Below are positions 1 through 11,468 of a stretch of 64,000 nt of DNA, piece after piece. The stretch comes from Paralvinella palmiformis. Lineage: Eukaryota; Annelida; Polychaeta; Terebellida; Alvinellidae. Location: contig JAODUP010000353.1 of NCBI GenBank assembly GCA_025642065.1, positions 57,501 to 121,500 on the forward strand, written 5' to 3'. Numbering within the stretch: position 1 is the stretch's first letter; every line of letters starts with the position of its first letter. The translations under genes and the position numbers were made by a program. A model generated the notes under the pieces. The model searched no databases. It was not told where the DNA came from and saw only the letters and a list, made by a program, of their open reading frames with translations.

Positions 1-1110
1 ATATTGAATATTTCTCCCTACCCCACAATATAACAGTTAGATGCTCAGAATATTGAATATTTCTCCCCACCCCACAATATAACAAATAAATGCTCAGAAT
101 ATTGAATATTTCTCCCCACTTCACAATATAACAGGTAGATCCTGGGAAAGTTGAATATTTCTTCCCACCTCACAATATAACAGGTAGATGGTGACAAAGT
201 TCACTTCTTCTCCCTACCCCACAATATAACAGGTAAATCCTGAAAAGTTCAATATTTCTCTGCGTCTCACACTATAACAGGTAGATGCTGACAAAGTTGA
301 ATATATCTCCCCACCCCACAATATAACAGGTAGATCCTGATAAAGTTGAATATGTTTCCACACTTCACAATATAACAGGTAGATCCTGAGAAAGCAGAAT
401 ATTTCTCCCCACCCAAAATATAACAGGTAGATCCCGAGAAAGTTAGATTTCTCCCCAATTCACAATATAACAGGTAGTTCCCGAGAAAGTTGTATATATC
501 TTCCCACTTCACATTATAACAGGTAGATCCCGAGAAAGTTGAATGTGTTTCCCCACTTCACAATATAACAGGTAGATGCTGAGAAGTTTGAATATGTCTC
601 CCCACTTCACAATATAGCAGGCAGATGCTGAGAAAGTTGAATTTTTCCCTACCCACAATATAACAGGTAGATGCTGACAAAGTTGAATATATCTCCCCAC
701 CCCACAATATAACAGGTAGATCCTGATAAAGTTGAATATGTTTCCACACTTCACAATATAACAGGTAGATCCTGAGAAAGCAGAATATTTCTCCCCACCC
801 AAAATATAACAGGTAGATCCCGAGAAAGTTAGATTTCTCCCCAATTCACAATATAACAGGTAGTTCCCGAGAAAGTTGTATATATCTTCCCACTTCACAT
901 TATAACAGGTAGATCCCGAGAAAGTTGAATGTGTTTCCCCACTTCACAATATAACAGGTAGATGCTGAGAAGTTTGAATATGTCTCCCCACTTCACAATA
1001 TAGCAGGCAGATGCTGAGAAAGTTGAATTTTTCCCTACCCACAATATAACCGGTAGATCCGGAGAAAGTTGAATATGTTTCCACACTTCACAATATAACA
1101 GGTAGATGCT
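1..1110. repeat. 50-bp minisatellite with 386-bp higher-order duplication
   Basis: About 22 degenerate copies of a roughly 50-bp unit built around 'cacaatataacaggtagat' followed by 'cctgagaaagttgaat' and 'tctccccacttc'. The stretch near 270-655 recurs almost exactly at 656-1041, a shift of 386 bp, so a block of seven to eight diverged monomers was duplicated as a unit. The minus strand stays open over long stretches only because the units lack minus-strand stops. No gene is inferred. The array continues beyond the left edge of the window. Confidence 0.93.
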
Positions 1111-2010
1111 GTATATTATAGACGTTAGGAAAACAATATTTTGTTATTTTCGCGAAAATTTTAGTTAAAATATACAATTTATTGGTCAAAGAAATAAATA
1201 AGAAATCCTTTACGTTGTGGACAGGGCCACTTTATAAACATCGGAAACACCAAGACCATGGAAGAATCAACAACATCCACGTTTATGGATATGGAATGGG
1301 ATCAAGGGAGAAGTCCCGTCTGCTTAGCATACGATAAATTATCATGAAACTGTTTAATCGATTGATGTCTTTCGCCAGCGATTTAACAACGAGTCCGCTT
1401 CATATCTGTACCTGGATGCTCTGGATCCATTGTGACGTTTCCCATCAATAAAACAAAACGATCCATGACGTGGACTAGTCAATATCAGTTACAAGTTACT
1501 CGGATCAATATCGTATTACTGTTTATTGGCTAATCATTTTTCCCTGGAGAGAGTTCATATTTTAGCCGTTCGTTGTAATCTCATTTAGTACTAAACTGTT
1601 TGTTTGCTACGCAGAAGCATCAGGTGTGCCATAAAGGTAGGATTTTCCCCCCACCTGGATCAGTTAATCCGTGTATTTAAGACGCCTCTGTAAGTATTAT
1701 TTTTCAGCCGAAGTCGATCCATTTGATACATACAATAGTTCGTCGTGGCATCGGACAGCAATATGATTACTGACACAACATACAAACATACAAACTTAGA
1801 AGCACACACACACAAACATGCAAACAGACAAACATACAAATCAGCAAAAACGAAATAGAATTCTTGTAAAATGGCGGTCAACCAGATGGCGTATGAAATA
1901 GGTGTATCAACTATTATGGGCAACATACACACATACAGACGCATGCACGTACGTACACACGCATGGACGACAGACAAACGCACCCACACACCTACACATA
2001 CATATGGAGG
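1111..2010. other. Unassigned intergenic DNA
   Basis: No coding signal, SINE or terminal repeat was recognised. The only regularity is a stretch rich in 'acacaca'/'catacaaa' words around 1795-2000, leading into the TA microsatellite. Confidence 0.5.
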
Positions 2011-2012
2011 TA

Positions 2013-2060
<48 letters not shown>

Positions 2061-2083
2061 GATAGATAGATAGATAGATATAT
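2013..2083. repeat. (TA)n followed by (GATA)n microsatellite
   Basis: An alternating TA run of about 45 bp is followed by tandem 'gata' units. Simple sequence repeat. Confidence 0.95.
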
Positions 2084-3085
2084 TGATAGCTAGATAGAGA
2101 TGTAAATGGATGGATGGAGAGATAGGTAAAGCGAAAGCCGGTGTAAGGATATAATTATTACATTTCACTTCCTGTATCTTATTTATAAATTATCATTTAT
2201 ATATTCCATAACTTGTCATGCCGTACATCTTAAACATAAATATATCAATATAGCGCTGTGCTAATGCGTACACGGATAGTTAATTATTTTAATGTATTGC
2301 TTTGAGCCAAACATGACCTGAAATGAGAATATATGGCTTTTTATATAATTTATAACTTAATAGACTGAGGATGTTCCCGATGGCATCACCTGTGACAATA
2401 ACGTGGGTATCTTCTTATAGTCCTAACGATTTATCGATCCTTTAACTCGACGCATTCATCAATTAAACAAATACTGGGTTGTAAGGGAAGCGAAAATCGA
2501 AATCCGTAAAGTAGGCATGTTTATATGATTCGGCAACGATGATACGAACTTAGACAATGTTAGAGCGATGAAATGGGTCTCATCGTCGCATCACTTATAT
2601 CAAAACAGACAAACGGACGGACGGAGATATACTAGACTTAACAATAACACGTGGCTTTCATTTGACGTGTACGACTAAGCAAATAATCTATTTCATCTTG
2701 TAAACAACGGGTAAAAACAAAACCTGGCAAAACCTATTATTTCCTTATTGTGAGAGTCAGTGTCGTGGTACGTTCCAGTTATCAATCAGCATTCAAAGTG
2801 ACGGTTTTTCCAGGCCGTTCCCGATCCTTTGTTCAGGATCGTTTGTAGCCTGCTGCTTTTCTGGCCGCGTTATTTACATCAGAAACAGAAAGAAAGGCGC
2901 TTTCATTTTTATTCAACTAATAACCGTCTAAGTACAGTAACTGATTTGGTATTTATGCTAATATATACTGCCATCTGTTATTTTATAGGTCGTTGTATCG
3001 TTTAGGCTACATGTCGTGCGCATGGTTTCGATAATTATATTTACGGCCGTCTCTGATTGAAATTCACTCCCCCCCCCCTTTTCAG
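2084..3085. other. Unassigned; upstream flank of the 114-aa gene
   Basis: No coding signal seen. The 3' end forms a polypyrimidine run (about ten C then 'ttttcag') immediately before the ATG at 3088. This looks like a splice acceptor, so a non-coding 5' exon probably lies somewhere upstream; its position could not be fixed. Confidence 0.45.
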
Positions 3086-3087
3086 TT

Positions 3088-3752
3088 ATGTCGGACACAG
3101 AAGACAAGAAAGATGAGAAAGCCGAGCCATTGGCTGTCTCGTTCGTCGAAGAATGGTGTAAACTATACGGCTTGGACATGGGAACAGCGGAATATTTACA
3201 AAATCATGGATACACGACCGGTGATGATGTCATAAATCTTTATACAGACGACATAAGAAGGTAAAAAATAGCTCTTGTAGCCAATGAGCAATAAATCCGT
3301 AGATAAAGAGACGTAATTAAAATAATAGCTTTCAGACCATCGACAAGGAGACATATTTGCTTCCTAAATTTGCCCTTCAAATTTAAACCTGTTTATATTT
3401 TGGTTATTATATTTCATATTTTGAAACCGTTTTTCTAAATCCATTTAGAAATCAATTTAAAAATGTATTATAAAAATCCAACGCTTGTCATAAAACAAAG
3501 CTCGTAATGTACATCCTTTGATTATGGACAGACAGACATTCAATCAGTTAGCGATAGAAATAATTAATTTTTCACGGCAGATTCACAAATTTAGATGACG
3601 TCAGGAAGTGTCTATTACCAGGAGCAGTATCCAGATATCGACAAGGACGCGAAGTGGCAGATAAACAAATTCAACAAAAAGGTGTCATCTTCACGAAAAA
3701 GCCAAAAGATGAAGTGAAGAAGAAAGGTCAGACTCAGAGAAGAGATAACTAG
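3088..3752 (+). CDS. Two-exon gene, 114-aa acidic/basic protein, possible SAM-like fold
   Basis: Exon 1 is 3088-3260 and exon 2 is 3581-3752 (stop TAG). The intron 3261-3580 has GT...AG ends, and joining preserves frame (173 + 172 nt = 114 aa plus stop). The acceptor 'ttttcag' sits 2 nt before the ATG, implying an upstream non-coding exon. The protein starts with a charged tail (MSDTEDKKDEK). A central part follows with 'FVEEWCKLYGL', 'YLQNHGYTTGDDVINLY' and 'RRFTNLDDVRKCLL', whose spacing of aromatic and leucine residues recalls the helix pattern of SAM-like domains. It ends in a Lys/Arg-rich tail (KKPKDEVKKKGQTQRRDN). No signal peptide or membrane segment is seen. The family was not recognised and the SAM resemblance is weak. 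The gene structure rests on splice sites and codon-like composition; no expression evidence is available here. Confidence 0.62.
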
Positions 3753-3911
3753 GCTACGGGCGGACTAAATGAGGCATTGTAAACTATTCTAGTTATTGAG
3801 ATTGTTTTCCTTGGTCCATAGTTCGATCTTTGTAATATCTGATTGATGGCGGTCAAATAGTAGGCAACCAGCCGCTTAATTGGCCATGGCTCTTAATTAG
3901 TGATCGATAAT

Positions 3912-4190
3912 AGATGAATACTTCCGTGACCTGATGGGTTAGGGAATGGGATTGCTGACTCATGGTGCGGGAGGTCGAAGGTTGCACTATATTAGGAGGA
4001 GATTTTAATGCGACCAGGCAACTGGCAAGGTTTTCTCCGCCGAATGTGTCAATACTAAATTTATTTACAATTCGTCCTCGTGGTGAAGCGATATTTGAAG
4101 GTTGTTTCATCCTTGACTTCCCTTCATTACTTTCGGAGGTCGCTCGGCCCATTTAGCCTACCATGTGCACAAAGGTGGCCGTATAGCATG

Positions 4191-4230
<40 letters not shown>

Positions 4231-4318
4231 GTTGTGAAGCAATAAATTACAGACCGTACGCTTCATTTGAGTTAGCCATCTAAGTAAAATAACCGCCATT
4301 TCGGCCATTGTTATACTA
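3912..4318 (+). mobile_element. SINE-B copy, split by a SINE-A insertion
   Basis: The left part (3912-4089) and the right part (about 4234-4318) align in order with the second SINE-B copy at 41957-42235. Shared words are 'ggcaactggcaaggttttctcc' (left) and 'gtgaagc...cgcttcatttgagttagcca...accgccatttcggccatt' (right). A tRNA-like head with a degraded B box ('aggtcgaaggttgcac') is visible. The element continues across a nested SINE-A fragment. Confidence 0.72.
4090..4229 (+). mobile_element. SINE-A, 5'-truncated, nested in SINE-B, with (ATC)n tail
   Basis: Matches the body of the full SINE-A at 33272-33465 from 'atatttgaaggttgtttcatc' to 'gtgcacaaaggtggccgta', ending in a pure (ATC)n tail. 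It is flanked by near-identical 11-bp direct repeats, 'cgtggtgaagc' at 4079-4089 and 'cgttgtgaagc' at 4230-4240, the expected target-site duplication. The tRNA head is missing, as in an abortive reverse-transcription product. Confidence 0.8.
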
Positions 4319-4563
4319 AATTATAAATATTACAATTATTATGTGTGACAATAATTGTGTAATATTAATATAGTACCAATTACTGATTGATACAGTTATT
4401 GTTTTGTTTTTATTACACAATTTACCTTTTATGTAAAAAGGAGCATGCATGAAGCTTTTGTTAATAATATTCAGAACATAGTCGAGTAATTCAATCATTA
4501 AATGATTGAAATAAGTGCATAGCTTCATTGATTAATTTGTCTATTTTATGTGGTTTGAGGCAT

Positions 4564-4931
4564 GGTTTTGTTGTTCGGGGAGAATCCTCAGGCTGTCGCT
4601 TAATCAGCACAGCCTCTATGTTGGAGTGGTTGAGAAATCTCCTCCCCCACCACTCACAGGGGAGCGGCACGGAAAGATGGGGCCGAAATACCCTGAGGGT
4701 GGTCCCTGCTGGAGTGTTTTACGTCCTCGGGGGGGGGGGGAGGGTTAACGTCCCCCTTTATTTTAAATAATTCAGTGGAGACGGCAGTGCCACTTAACGT
4801 GGTCAGCCACCCACGATGTAGTGAGCCGAGAAATTAATCCCTGGAAAAGTTTCGACCTCTTACGGGGTTCGAACCTGTGACCCTAGGCACCAAGTGCCGG
4901 GTGCTTAACCGCTGGCCACCGGAGCTCACTA
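4564..4931 (-). mobile_element. SINE-C, tRNA-derived, minus strand, with target-site duplication
   Basis: On the minus strand the 5' end reads as a tRNA-like head: an A-box region 'tggccagcggttaagcac' and a B box 'ggttcgaacccc' (on the + strand near 4864-4876). An unrelated body follows. Both flanks carry the 11-bp sequence 'gtttgaggcat' (4553-4563 and 4932-4942), a clean target-site duplication that fixes a length of 368 bp. A G-run near 4729 probably expanded after insertion. Confidence 0.82.
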
Positions 4932-5000
4932 GTTTGAGGCATTTTGTTTATATTCCCATATAAATAAGGATTGGAAGCGATTTAGAAAAAGGAAACACTC

Positions 5001-5118
5001 ATAGGAGAACACTGAAATAATAAACAGACAGAATGTGTGAAGGATCTTCCCAATTAATGATAGGAGAACACTGAAATAATAAACAGACAGAATGTGTGAA
5101 GGATCTTCCCAATTAATG
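5001..5118. repeat. Two-copy 59-bp tandem duplication
   Basis: The 59-bp sequence starting 'ataggagaacactgaaataa' and ending 'cttcccaattaatg' occurs twice head to tail with no visible differences, so it is recent. Confidence 0.95.
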
Positions 5119-5824
5119 ATCAAATGTTTGGTCAATTGTTAACTGTCTTGCGAAAGCTCATGAATATGCAGACGGAAATGGCGTCTGGTTATTAATCGAA
5201 ACATCATATAAATGGCAGCAATCGTATTTATTTTTGGTGTATCGGAAGATGATTTCATCCCATTAAATATAACCTTGTATTCAAAAACAAATCAACATAA
5301 TTCACGATTGTGTATATTGTTCCATTAATGGTCGATGCATTACAAGATCTAATTAGTGTACCTTTTGACAAACAGGTGTTGTTGATATTGATAAAGGAAA
5401 TAATATCTGATGTTCCTTTATTTGGGAATTTAGTTATTTATGTGCACTTTAAATTCAACGACATATATTTTGTGTTGCGTTCACAATTGGACTGTAGGGT
5501 AGCTCTTCAGATTACGGGATCTAATCCCCATTCCACCCGTGTCTGTTGAATGTTTCATTCTACAGTAAAACAAAATGTTTTTCCGATCACCCGATAATCA
5601 TTGAGGCAGTTCTTCAGCCACATATCTCCCAGACGATATCAGCTCCGATGTTAAACGGTACAATTAATCAGAATTTTTTTTACATCAATCACAGTCCCGC
5701 AATTTATCAATTAAACAAATAATACGTTATCATCTAGTTACAGATCTGGATTACTTATTTGTCACTGAATAATAGATAACTGATGACAGTTAATAGTTGT
5801 GACTACATTAAAGAATGATCTCAA
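5119..5824. other. Unassigned
   Basis: AT-rich DNA with no recognised gene, splice-bounded exon or element. A short open frame at 5310-5549 has no codon or family support. Confidence 0.4.
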
Positions 5825-5833
5825 TTATTATTA

Positions 5834-5899
<66 letters not shown>

Positions 5900-5907
5900 A
5901 TAGTAGT
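5825..5907. repeat. (ATT)n-(AGT)n compound microsatellite
   Basis: A run of 'att' triplets switches to 'agt' triplets near 5866. Confidence 0.95.
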
Positions 5908-6000
5908 ATTCCAACAGAAACTGTTATTTAGTCAGTCTACATTAGGTTCTGTAATTTGTATAATATGTATCGTCAGGTATTTATCCTTCCGACAGGTTAC

Positions 6001-6340
6001 GGTCATTCTGTCAATCCCCAAGGTCAATCTCTCAATCCCCGAGGTCATTCTGTCAATCGCAGAGGTCATTCTCTCAATCCTCTAGTTCATTCTGTCAATC
6101 TCCAAAGTCATCCTCTCAATCCCCGAGGTCATTCTGTCAATCCCCGAGGTCATTCTCTCAATCCCCTATGTCATTCTGTCAATCTCCAAGGTCATCCTCT
6201 CAATCCCCAAGGTCATTCTGTCAATCGCCGAGGTCATTCTCTCAATCCCCAAGGTAATTCTGTCAATCTCCAAAGTCATCCTCTCAATCCCCAAGGTCAA
6301 TCTGTCAATCTCCAAGGTCATTCTCTCAATCCCCAAATCA
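6001..6340. repeat. 21-bp minisatellite with 42-bp alternation
   Basis: About 16 copies of 'ggtcattctgtcaatccccaa'. Alternating copies carry 'ctgtcaat' and 'ctctcaat', giving a 42-bp higher-order period. It reads in one frame as a 7-residue repeat (GHSVNPQ/GHSLNPR type). With no upstream start context or splice support it is treated as non-coding. Confidence 0.92.
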
Positions 6341-6595
6341 CTTCAACAATACAAAATTAAGTCCATAACTACGTTATATCAGAATAGACGGTCCAGATAT
6401 GTCAGTTGACTAGTCCACGGGGTTTTAGTGGATTTCTTCTGGATCTATTTAGGCCAAGTATCTTCTGCTTAAACATTAACTGGATTGGAAAGAATTCCGG
6501 TCACGAAGTTAGTAACCAGATATCACGTGACCATTTTAATAGCGCATAATCTACTTGTTTACTTTAAATTAATAACTAAACGATCAGCATCATCA
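6341..6595. other. Unassigned
   Basis: Nothing recognised between the minisatellite and the next microsatellite. Confidence 0.4.
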
Positions 6596-6617
6596 CAATC
6601 ATCATCATCATCAAGAC

Positions 6618-6661
<44 letters not shown>

Positions 6662-6714
6662 TCATCATCATCATCATCATCACAATAATAATAATAATAA
6701 TAATAATAATAATC
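6596..6714. repeat. Compound (ATC)n/(AAT)n microsatellites
   Basis: Two rounds of 'atc' triplets followed by 'aat' triplets. The ATC runs resemble the SINE-A tail, but no SINE-A body is attached here. Confidence 0.93.
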
Positions 6715-7170
6715 ATTCTGATCATTATCACGTGACTATTAGATTTGGTGACTATTAGTTAAGGACACGAGACACGACGTTAAATATAACTCGTGATCGA
6801 ATTGAGACTAAAGTGCCAGATTTATTATCTTTGTTAGCGTCTCATTTGGAGATAATAAAAACAGACTTCATTGATCAGGTATCAGACGGAAGATGCTATT
6901 ATAAGTCATCGATCTTGAAAATGTGATTATGATCTACAGGAAGTCAGAAGAGCTCGTCATAACATATGTATTAGAAATGTCACCGACTGCCAGAGATTGT
7001 TGATACAGAAGATAGATGGCTCGGGTTCCTGGGAACTGTTTAGAACCCCCGCCTTCCTATTTCCCCTGATACGAGTCTGGTAAACGTTGTCCGACGGGTA
7101 TTAGACAAATACGACCGTTTGTCAACAAACGTACGGCGATCTATTTGTGATCTCTTAAGGAAAACACTTA

Positions 7171-7240
7171 AGCATGAACTAAAAATCAACTAAACACGAA
7201 TTAAACACGAACTAAACATGAACTAAACATGAACTAAACA
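7171..7240. repeat. 12-bp tandem repeat 'aacacgaactaa'
   Basis: About six imperfect 12-bp units (aacacgaactaa / aacatgaactaa), upstream of the 137-aa gene. Confidence 0.85.
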
Positions 7241-7413
7241 ATATTTACATCACTGTTTTAAACGCCATCCATCAATGGACGACTTGTCCTGGAATTTCGA
7301 GTTAAATCTTGATCATTGGCTGTTATATTTCTTGTAGTGTTTTCTCTCATTTCCCATTGGTTACTTGTTTAAATGTATTACCATATGTGACCATCTTTGC
7401 CATCTTTCCAGAT

Positions 7414-8340
7414 ATGGGCAGTTTGTGGCGTTATCATGTTAAGAACATAGCCACGACTAATACGGTGGCCTTGACCCTAATGGCTCCGGATAAACGTGAG
7501 GCTTTCATGGCACTCCGTAAACGGCTCCAGAACAGTAAACCAGCGGTAAGTGGCTCTAATATAAGAAATAAAGCTAAAACCGGCAAAGACGCACAAACAG
7601 AATCAAACACTAACAAGAGCGTGCACACACAGACGTGTATATAATTCAACAAACACACACACACGCGCGCGCGCATTCACACATGTACTGACACACAAAC
7701 ACACATACACACACACACACATACACACCTGTATAAGCTCTTGTGTTAGATGATGAACGATGAGGTGTCTCAACACCGTCAGACCACTGGACTGTTAACA
7801 CAATAGGAGTCTCTCAGTACACAATGACAACAGCTAATGGAACAACGTCGATGTGACGTTGGCTGAATGTTCTATCATCGCCATGTCCTACAATGCTCAT
7901 CATATATTTATCTTTCAATATCTTTCAATATAATTGTACGCTTTATCGTAGCAAGAACACGGAGATATATGTATATTTATTCAACAACGATAAACCCGTT
8001 TTAGAGATGAAGGAGAGAGCCGAATGAAATAAACCGATTCAAAAGCAATTGCTGCACCGATTATCTCACTTGGATATATTCAAGCTTCATCAATCTTGTC
8101 TTAATTTCCTTTCCATTAATCTGTATTAGCGCGCGAACATGTAGGAATACGAGTATTTTAAGTAGCTCTGCGTGCAGTGTTGACATTTCGAACCAGTAAA
8201 AGGAAATGTGGGCTAGAAATTACGAAATATATGGTTGAAAGCCGAAGTGTGTATTGTAAAGAGGTAAATGGCGAACTTCGTTCATGAAACACATAAACAA
8301 GACTTATATTCGCGTGTAATATTTTTGCGAGGTCAGTGAA

Positions 8341-8421
<81 letters not shown>

Positions 8422-8800
8422 GGCAATGCATTCTAATTATCTTTAATATTCTATTTATTTACATTATCGTATTGTATTGCGGTAAGTGATTAATCAAATT
8501 AGTGACGTTATCTTACAGCCCACCGCCGAACAGCTGAGCGATAAACTGGATCAGATGTTGTCGAGTCTCCTAATGACGGGAGAGGCTGATCCAGGAATTG
8601 AGGATCCGGATCGAGCGGACGTAGATCTCGACGAGAGCCGGCGCCAAACCGAGGAGGCTGTCCTGAAACTGGAAAACGAACTGTTCACGGAAGAAGAACT
8701 GAAATTGGTTGCTCAAGTTAACAAACTCCGAGAGAAGTACAACAACGACGAATCTCCTGAATACGAACGGGAATTGGCCGCTCTAATAGCCACCATGTAA
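7414..8800 (+). CDS. Two-exon gene, 137-aa acidic helical protein, family unknown
   Basis: Exon 1 is 7414-7545 and exon 2 is 8519-8800 (stop TAA). The intron 7546-8518 begins 'gtaagt' and ends 'ttacag', phase 0. A splice acceptor 'ctttccag' ends at 7411, 2 nt before the ATG, so a non-coding exon probably precedes it, as in the neighbouring 114-aa gene. The N-terminus (MGSLWRYHVKNIATTNT) is weakly amphipathic. 'APDKREAFMALRKRLQ' is a predicted helix. The second exon is strongly acidic (GIEDPDRADVDLDE) and then helical (LKLENELFTEEELKLVAQVNKL). No membrane segment or cysteine motif is present. The GC level and codon pattern of both exons stand out from the AT-rich flanks, which supports real coding. 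I do not recognise the family. Confidence 0.66.
7649..7733. repeat. (CA)n/(CG)n microsatellite in intron
   Basis: 'acacacacacgcgcgcgc' then interrupted CA runs, inside the intron of the 137-aa gene. Confidence 0.93.
8340..8419. repeat. (TC)n-(TA)n microsatellite in intron
   Basis: A run of TC dinucleotides passes directly into a TA run of about 50 bp, 100 bp upstream of exon 2 of the 137-aa gene. Confidence 0.95.
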
Positions 8801-9600
8801 GAACATTGTTGAATACCGTCTGTTGGTCAGAAGGATAATGGATGGCGATTATCGCTCGCGCGGAGTAATTCCTTCTGCCAGCAAGCGATCAGAAAAGCTG
8901 ATGACAAATTTCGTTATTGGTAACAAAGTCCCCTGATGATGACTTAGTAACGCTGTTTGGCCTTCATTGGACATCAACCAAACGGAGGAGGTGTGCGTTC
9001 TTGTAAAGGATTCTACGTCGTATTTTGGAACATTTCGAAAGAGATCGGTGGATCATCTTCATGATCTATTGGCAATTCTAGGCCCTCTGGTAATTTCAGA
9101 ATGGAAAGAAGAACAACACAATTTATTTCAAGTTTGCCTCTTTAAGTTTCACGCAGCGGCAGATTTAAACATGATCATCTCATGTGCTTTTGTTGTCGTG
9201 TTTCTATATGACGAGGGAAATGACATATTCTCTGAAATGAACATTATATTTCATTCTCAGTGTTATGCTGTAAAAAGAATATTTCCCCCACTTTTATCTA
9301 CATCCGACTCTTAATAAGGAAGTTTACAGGAACAGCAGTCCAGATAGTTTGAGTTATTTTATCAAAAACCAACAAACACATCCTTATTTTTTTTCTTTCA
9401 ATGCCAGATATCAAACTCCAAACAGGCATTAAATTATATTTCTTGCAATTTTCCGCATCTCTGAAACGGATTATTTTGAACGACGGCAGTGTTACTATAA
9501 TGATTATTTATATTTTCATGTGCAGAAAAACTGCCTTTTTTCTAGAATAAAATTATTTACTAGACGCTGTGTCATCTGATGCTCTCCAAGGAGTGGACAA
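8801..9600. other. Unassigned; probable 3' flank of the 137-aa gene
   Basis: An open frame at 8967-9314 (+) begins 'MDINQTEEV', has no recognised domain and no splice or start context, and may be chance or 3' UTR. Otherwise AT-rich. Confidence 0.35.
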
Positions 9601-9615
9601 ACATACGCACAAATC

Positions 9616-9672
9616 TCCCTCTCTTTCTCTCTCTCTCTCTCTCTGCATGTGTGTGCATGTGTGTGTCTGTGT
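9616..9672. repeat. (CT)n and (TG)n microsatellites
   Basis: A CT run followed by interrupted TG runs. Confidence 0.92.
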
Positions 9673-10649
9673 GTATGCGCGTTATACAAATAATTAAGAC
9701 GCTGACACATGTGTTTTATTTAAAAGACAATTAATAACCAGTCGATGTTAGTTATTGATATATTGATATATCATTGATATAATCACATACATAATTAGCA
9801 AACATATCAACAAATTGAGATATATATATATTAGAGTACTTTAACGCTAAAAAGAATACAGAACAGAAACTTGGGTACTCTGTAATTCGAAACAACGTGC
9901 CAATGTCAATTGATGGAATGAATTTGGTTATACGGTTGTGAATACGAGTCAAAGACCAGCTTAGGCAATGAAATTATTGTCTAATAACAAATAAACAATG
10001 GATTTATTTCAAATAGAAGAAGAGTTGATTTATAATAAAAAAAGGGTTTAAGGGATTATTTTTGAAAGATGTTACGTTTTTGGACTAACTGTTACAATCG
10101 GCCACCATTGGTCGTCTTGGGGTCATTACGTTTGGTATTTTATTGTTCGACAGTCACTTTGTAAATTTTAGAAATCGTATAGAAATATCGAGATCTGCAA
10201 TTGTTATTCAGAAATTGTTTATTTAAAATTGCAGTTATACGAATAGCCGTTCTGGGATATATCGGCTTATTAATATTTTCATAATGATAATAATAATAAT
10301 AATAATAATAATAATTTATTACTACTACACTGAACAGTGATCAGCCTTTTCATTACTACGCATCTTATTTACAGTTAAGTGTTCTTCAATAATTAAATTT
10401 GATTTATCCTGGATTTATCCCTGGATTTATCTACAGATTCCAATAAATCCCGAATTGTCCCGAAAAACCCATTTTACGTAGCTGCAAAAATCCTTGTAGT
10501 TGATTTCCTCCCGAAATATCTATAGCGGCTTCCAAAAAGGATGTTTTAGAAATCTTAGCGGGTTGAACGAATATGACCAAATCCCTTACTAAGTTTCTTA
10601 TTACTCTAATGTCAACAAAACGTGACTCGAGAGAAAATATAGAAAAAAG
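9673..10649. other. Unassigned, includes an (AAT)n run
   Basis: AT-rich, with an AAT microsatellite near 10286-10315. No LTR was found here for the Gypsy remnant that starts downstream. Confidence 0.4.
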
Positions 10650-11468
10650 CACTAGATATCTGCCACGCAGCAGAGGCCAGCAAAGAACAAATGAAAGTAA
10701 TGGCAAGTGACAGCCAGTGTCATGAAGTGAATACCATCAACACTAGATATCTGCCACGCAGCAGAGGCCAGCAAAGAACAAATGAAAGTAATGGCAAGTG
10801 ACAGTCAGTGTCATGAAGTGAATACCACCAACAGGTCCAAAGAACTGTCAGTGAACAGAAGAAAGCCAACAGGACGTGGAATCTTGCGGAGAGCAGCAAA
10901 CACCCGCCATCCAAATGCCCTGCGTGTGGTGTAATCTGCTCGAAATGCAAAGGCAGAAATCACTCCGCCAAGGTTCGCAAGGGGGGGGGGAATTCAGGAA
11001 GAAAGTCTACCAGCTAGAGACAGATGACCCTGATGATAATGGCTATCTCTTTGTGTATACAGTCAAAGAAAGCAAAACCACAAAGACAGAAAACAAATGG
11101 CAAGCAGTGATACGTGTGAATGGTCGCAGTGTAAACTTCGAACACGACACTGGTAGCGAGGCAAATGCGTTACCTGCCACAGTGTACGACAGATGAAGTC
11201 GGTCAAGCTGGAGAAAATCTATCTAAGACTTTGTTGTACGCGTTTGGCGAACATCAAGTAGTCGCACTAGGAACAGTCAAGCTTGATTGCGTCACCGAAA
11301 AGGGACATAAGGAACGCCCGTTGTTCTACGTCACGAGCAGCACAGATGTGCCAATACTGGGCAGCAAACCGTGCAATGACATTTTTTTCCAAGCGTGTGT
11401 ACGCGAGTCACACAATGCAACGCTCTTCTATAACCAACGAAGAAACGAAGCAAAATTACAAAGATGCA
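10650..11468 (+). mobile_element. Ty3/Gypsy remnant, gag end and protease (5' part)
   Basis: A 91-bp stretch starting 'cactagatatctgccacgca' is duplicated in tandem (10650 and 10741) and encodes part of a gag-like helix (AAEASKEQMKVM). A zinc-knuckle-like CPAC...CSKCKGRNHSAKV follows near 10915-10975; its last cysteine position reads Arg. The retropepsin active site DTGSEANALP begins near 11146, followed in another frame by protease-end motifs (LLYAFGEHQVVALGTV, STDVPILGSKP). A run of ten G at 10981 and a further frame change break the reading frame. The element is cut at about 11468 by a LINE and resumes at about 13637. No intact LTR was found. Confidence 0.85.

Noticed and set aside
267..1086. 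Repeated minus-strand open frames (MKWEDIYNF...)
   Set aside because: They are translations of the 50-bp minisatellite; identical frames recur because of the 386-bp duplication.
5956..6360. 134-aa open frame with GHSVNPQ-type repeats
   Set aside because: Encoded entirely by a 21-bp minisatellite; no flanking coding signal.
8967..9314. 115-aa open frame as a gene
   Set aside because: No domain, no splice sites and AT-rich composition like its flanks; could be 3' UTR.
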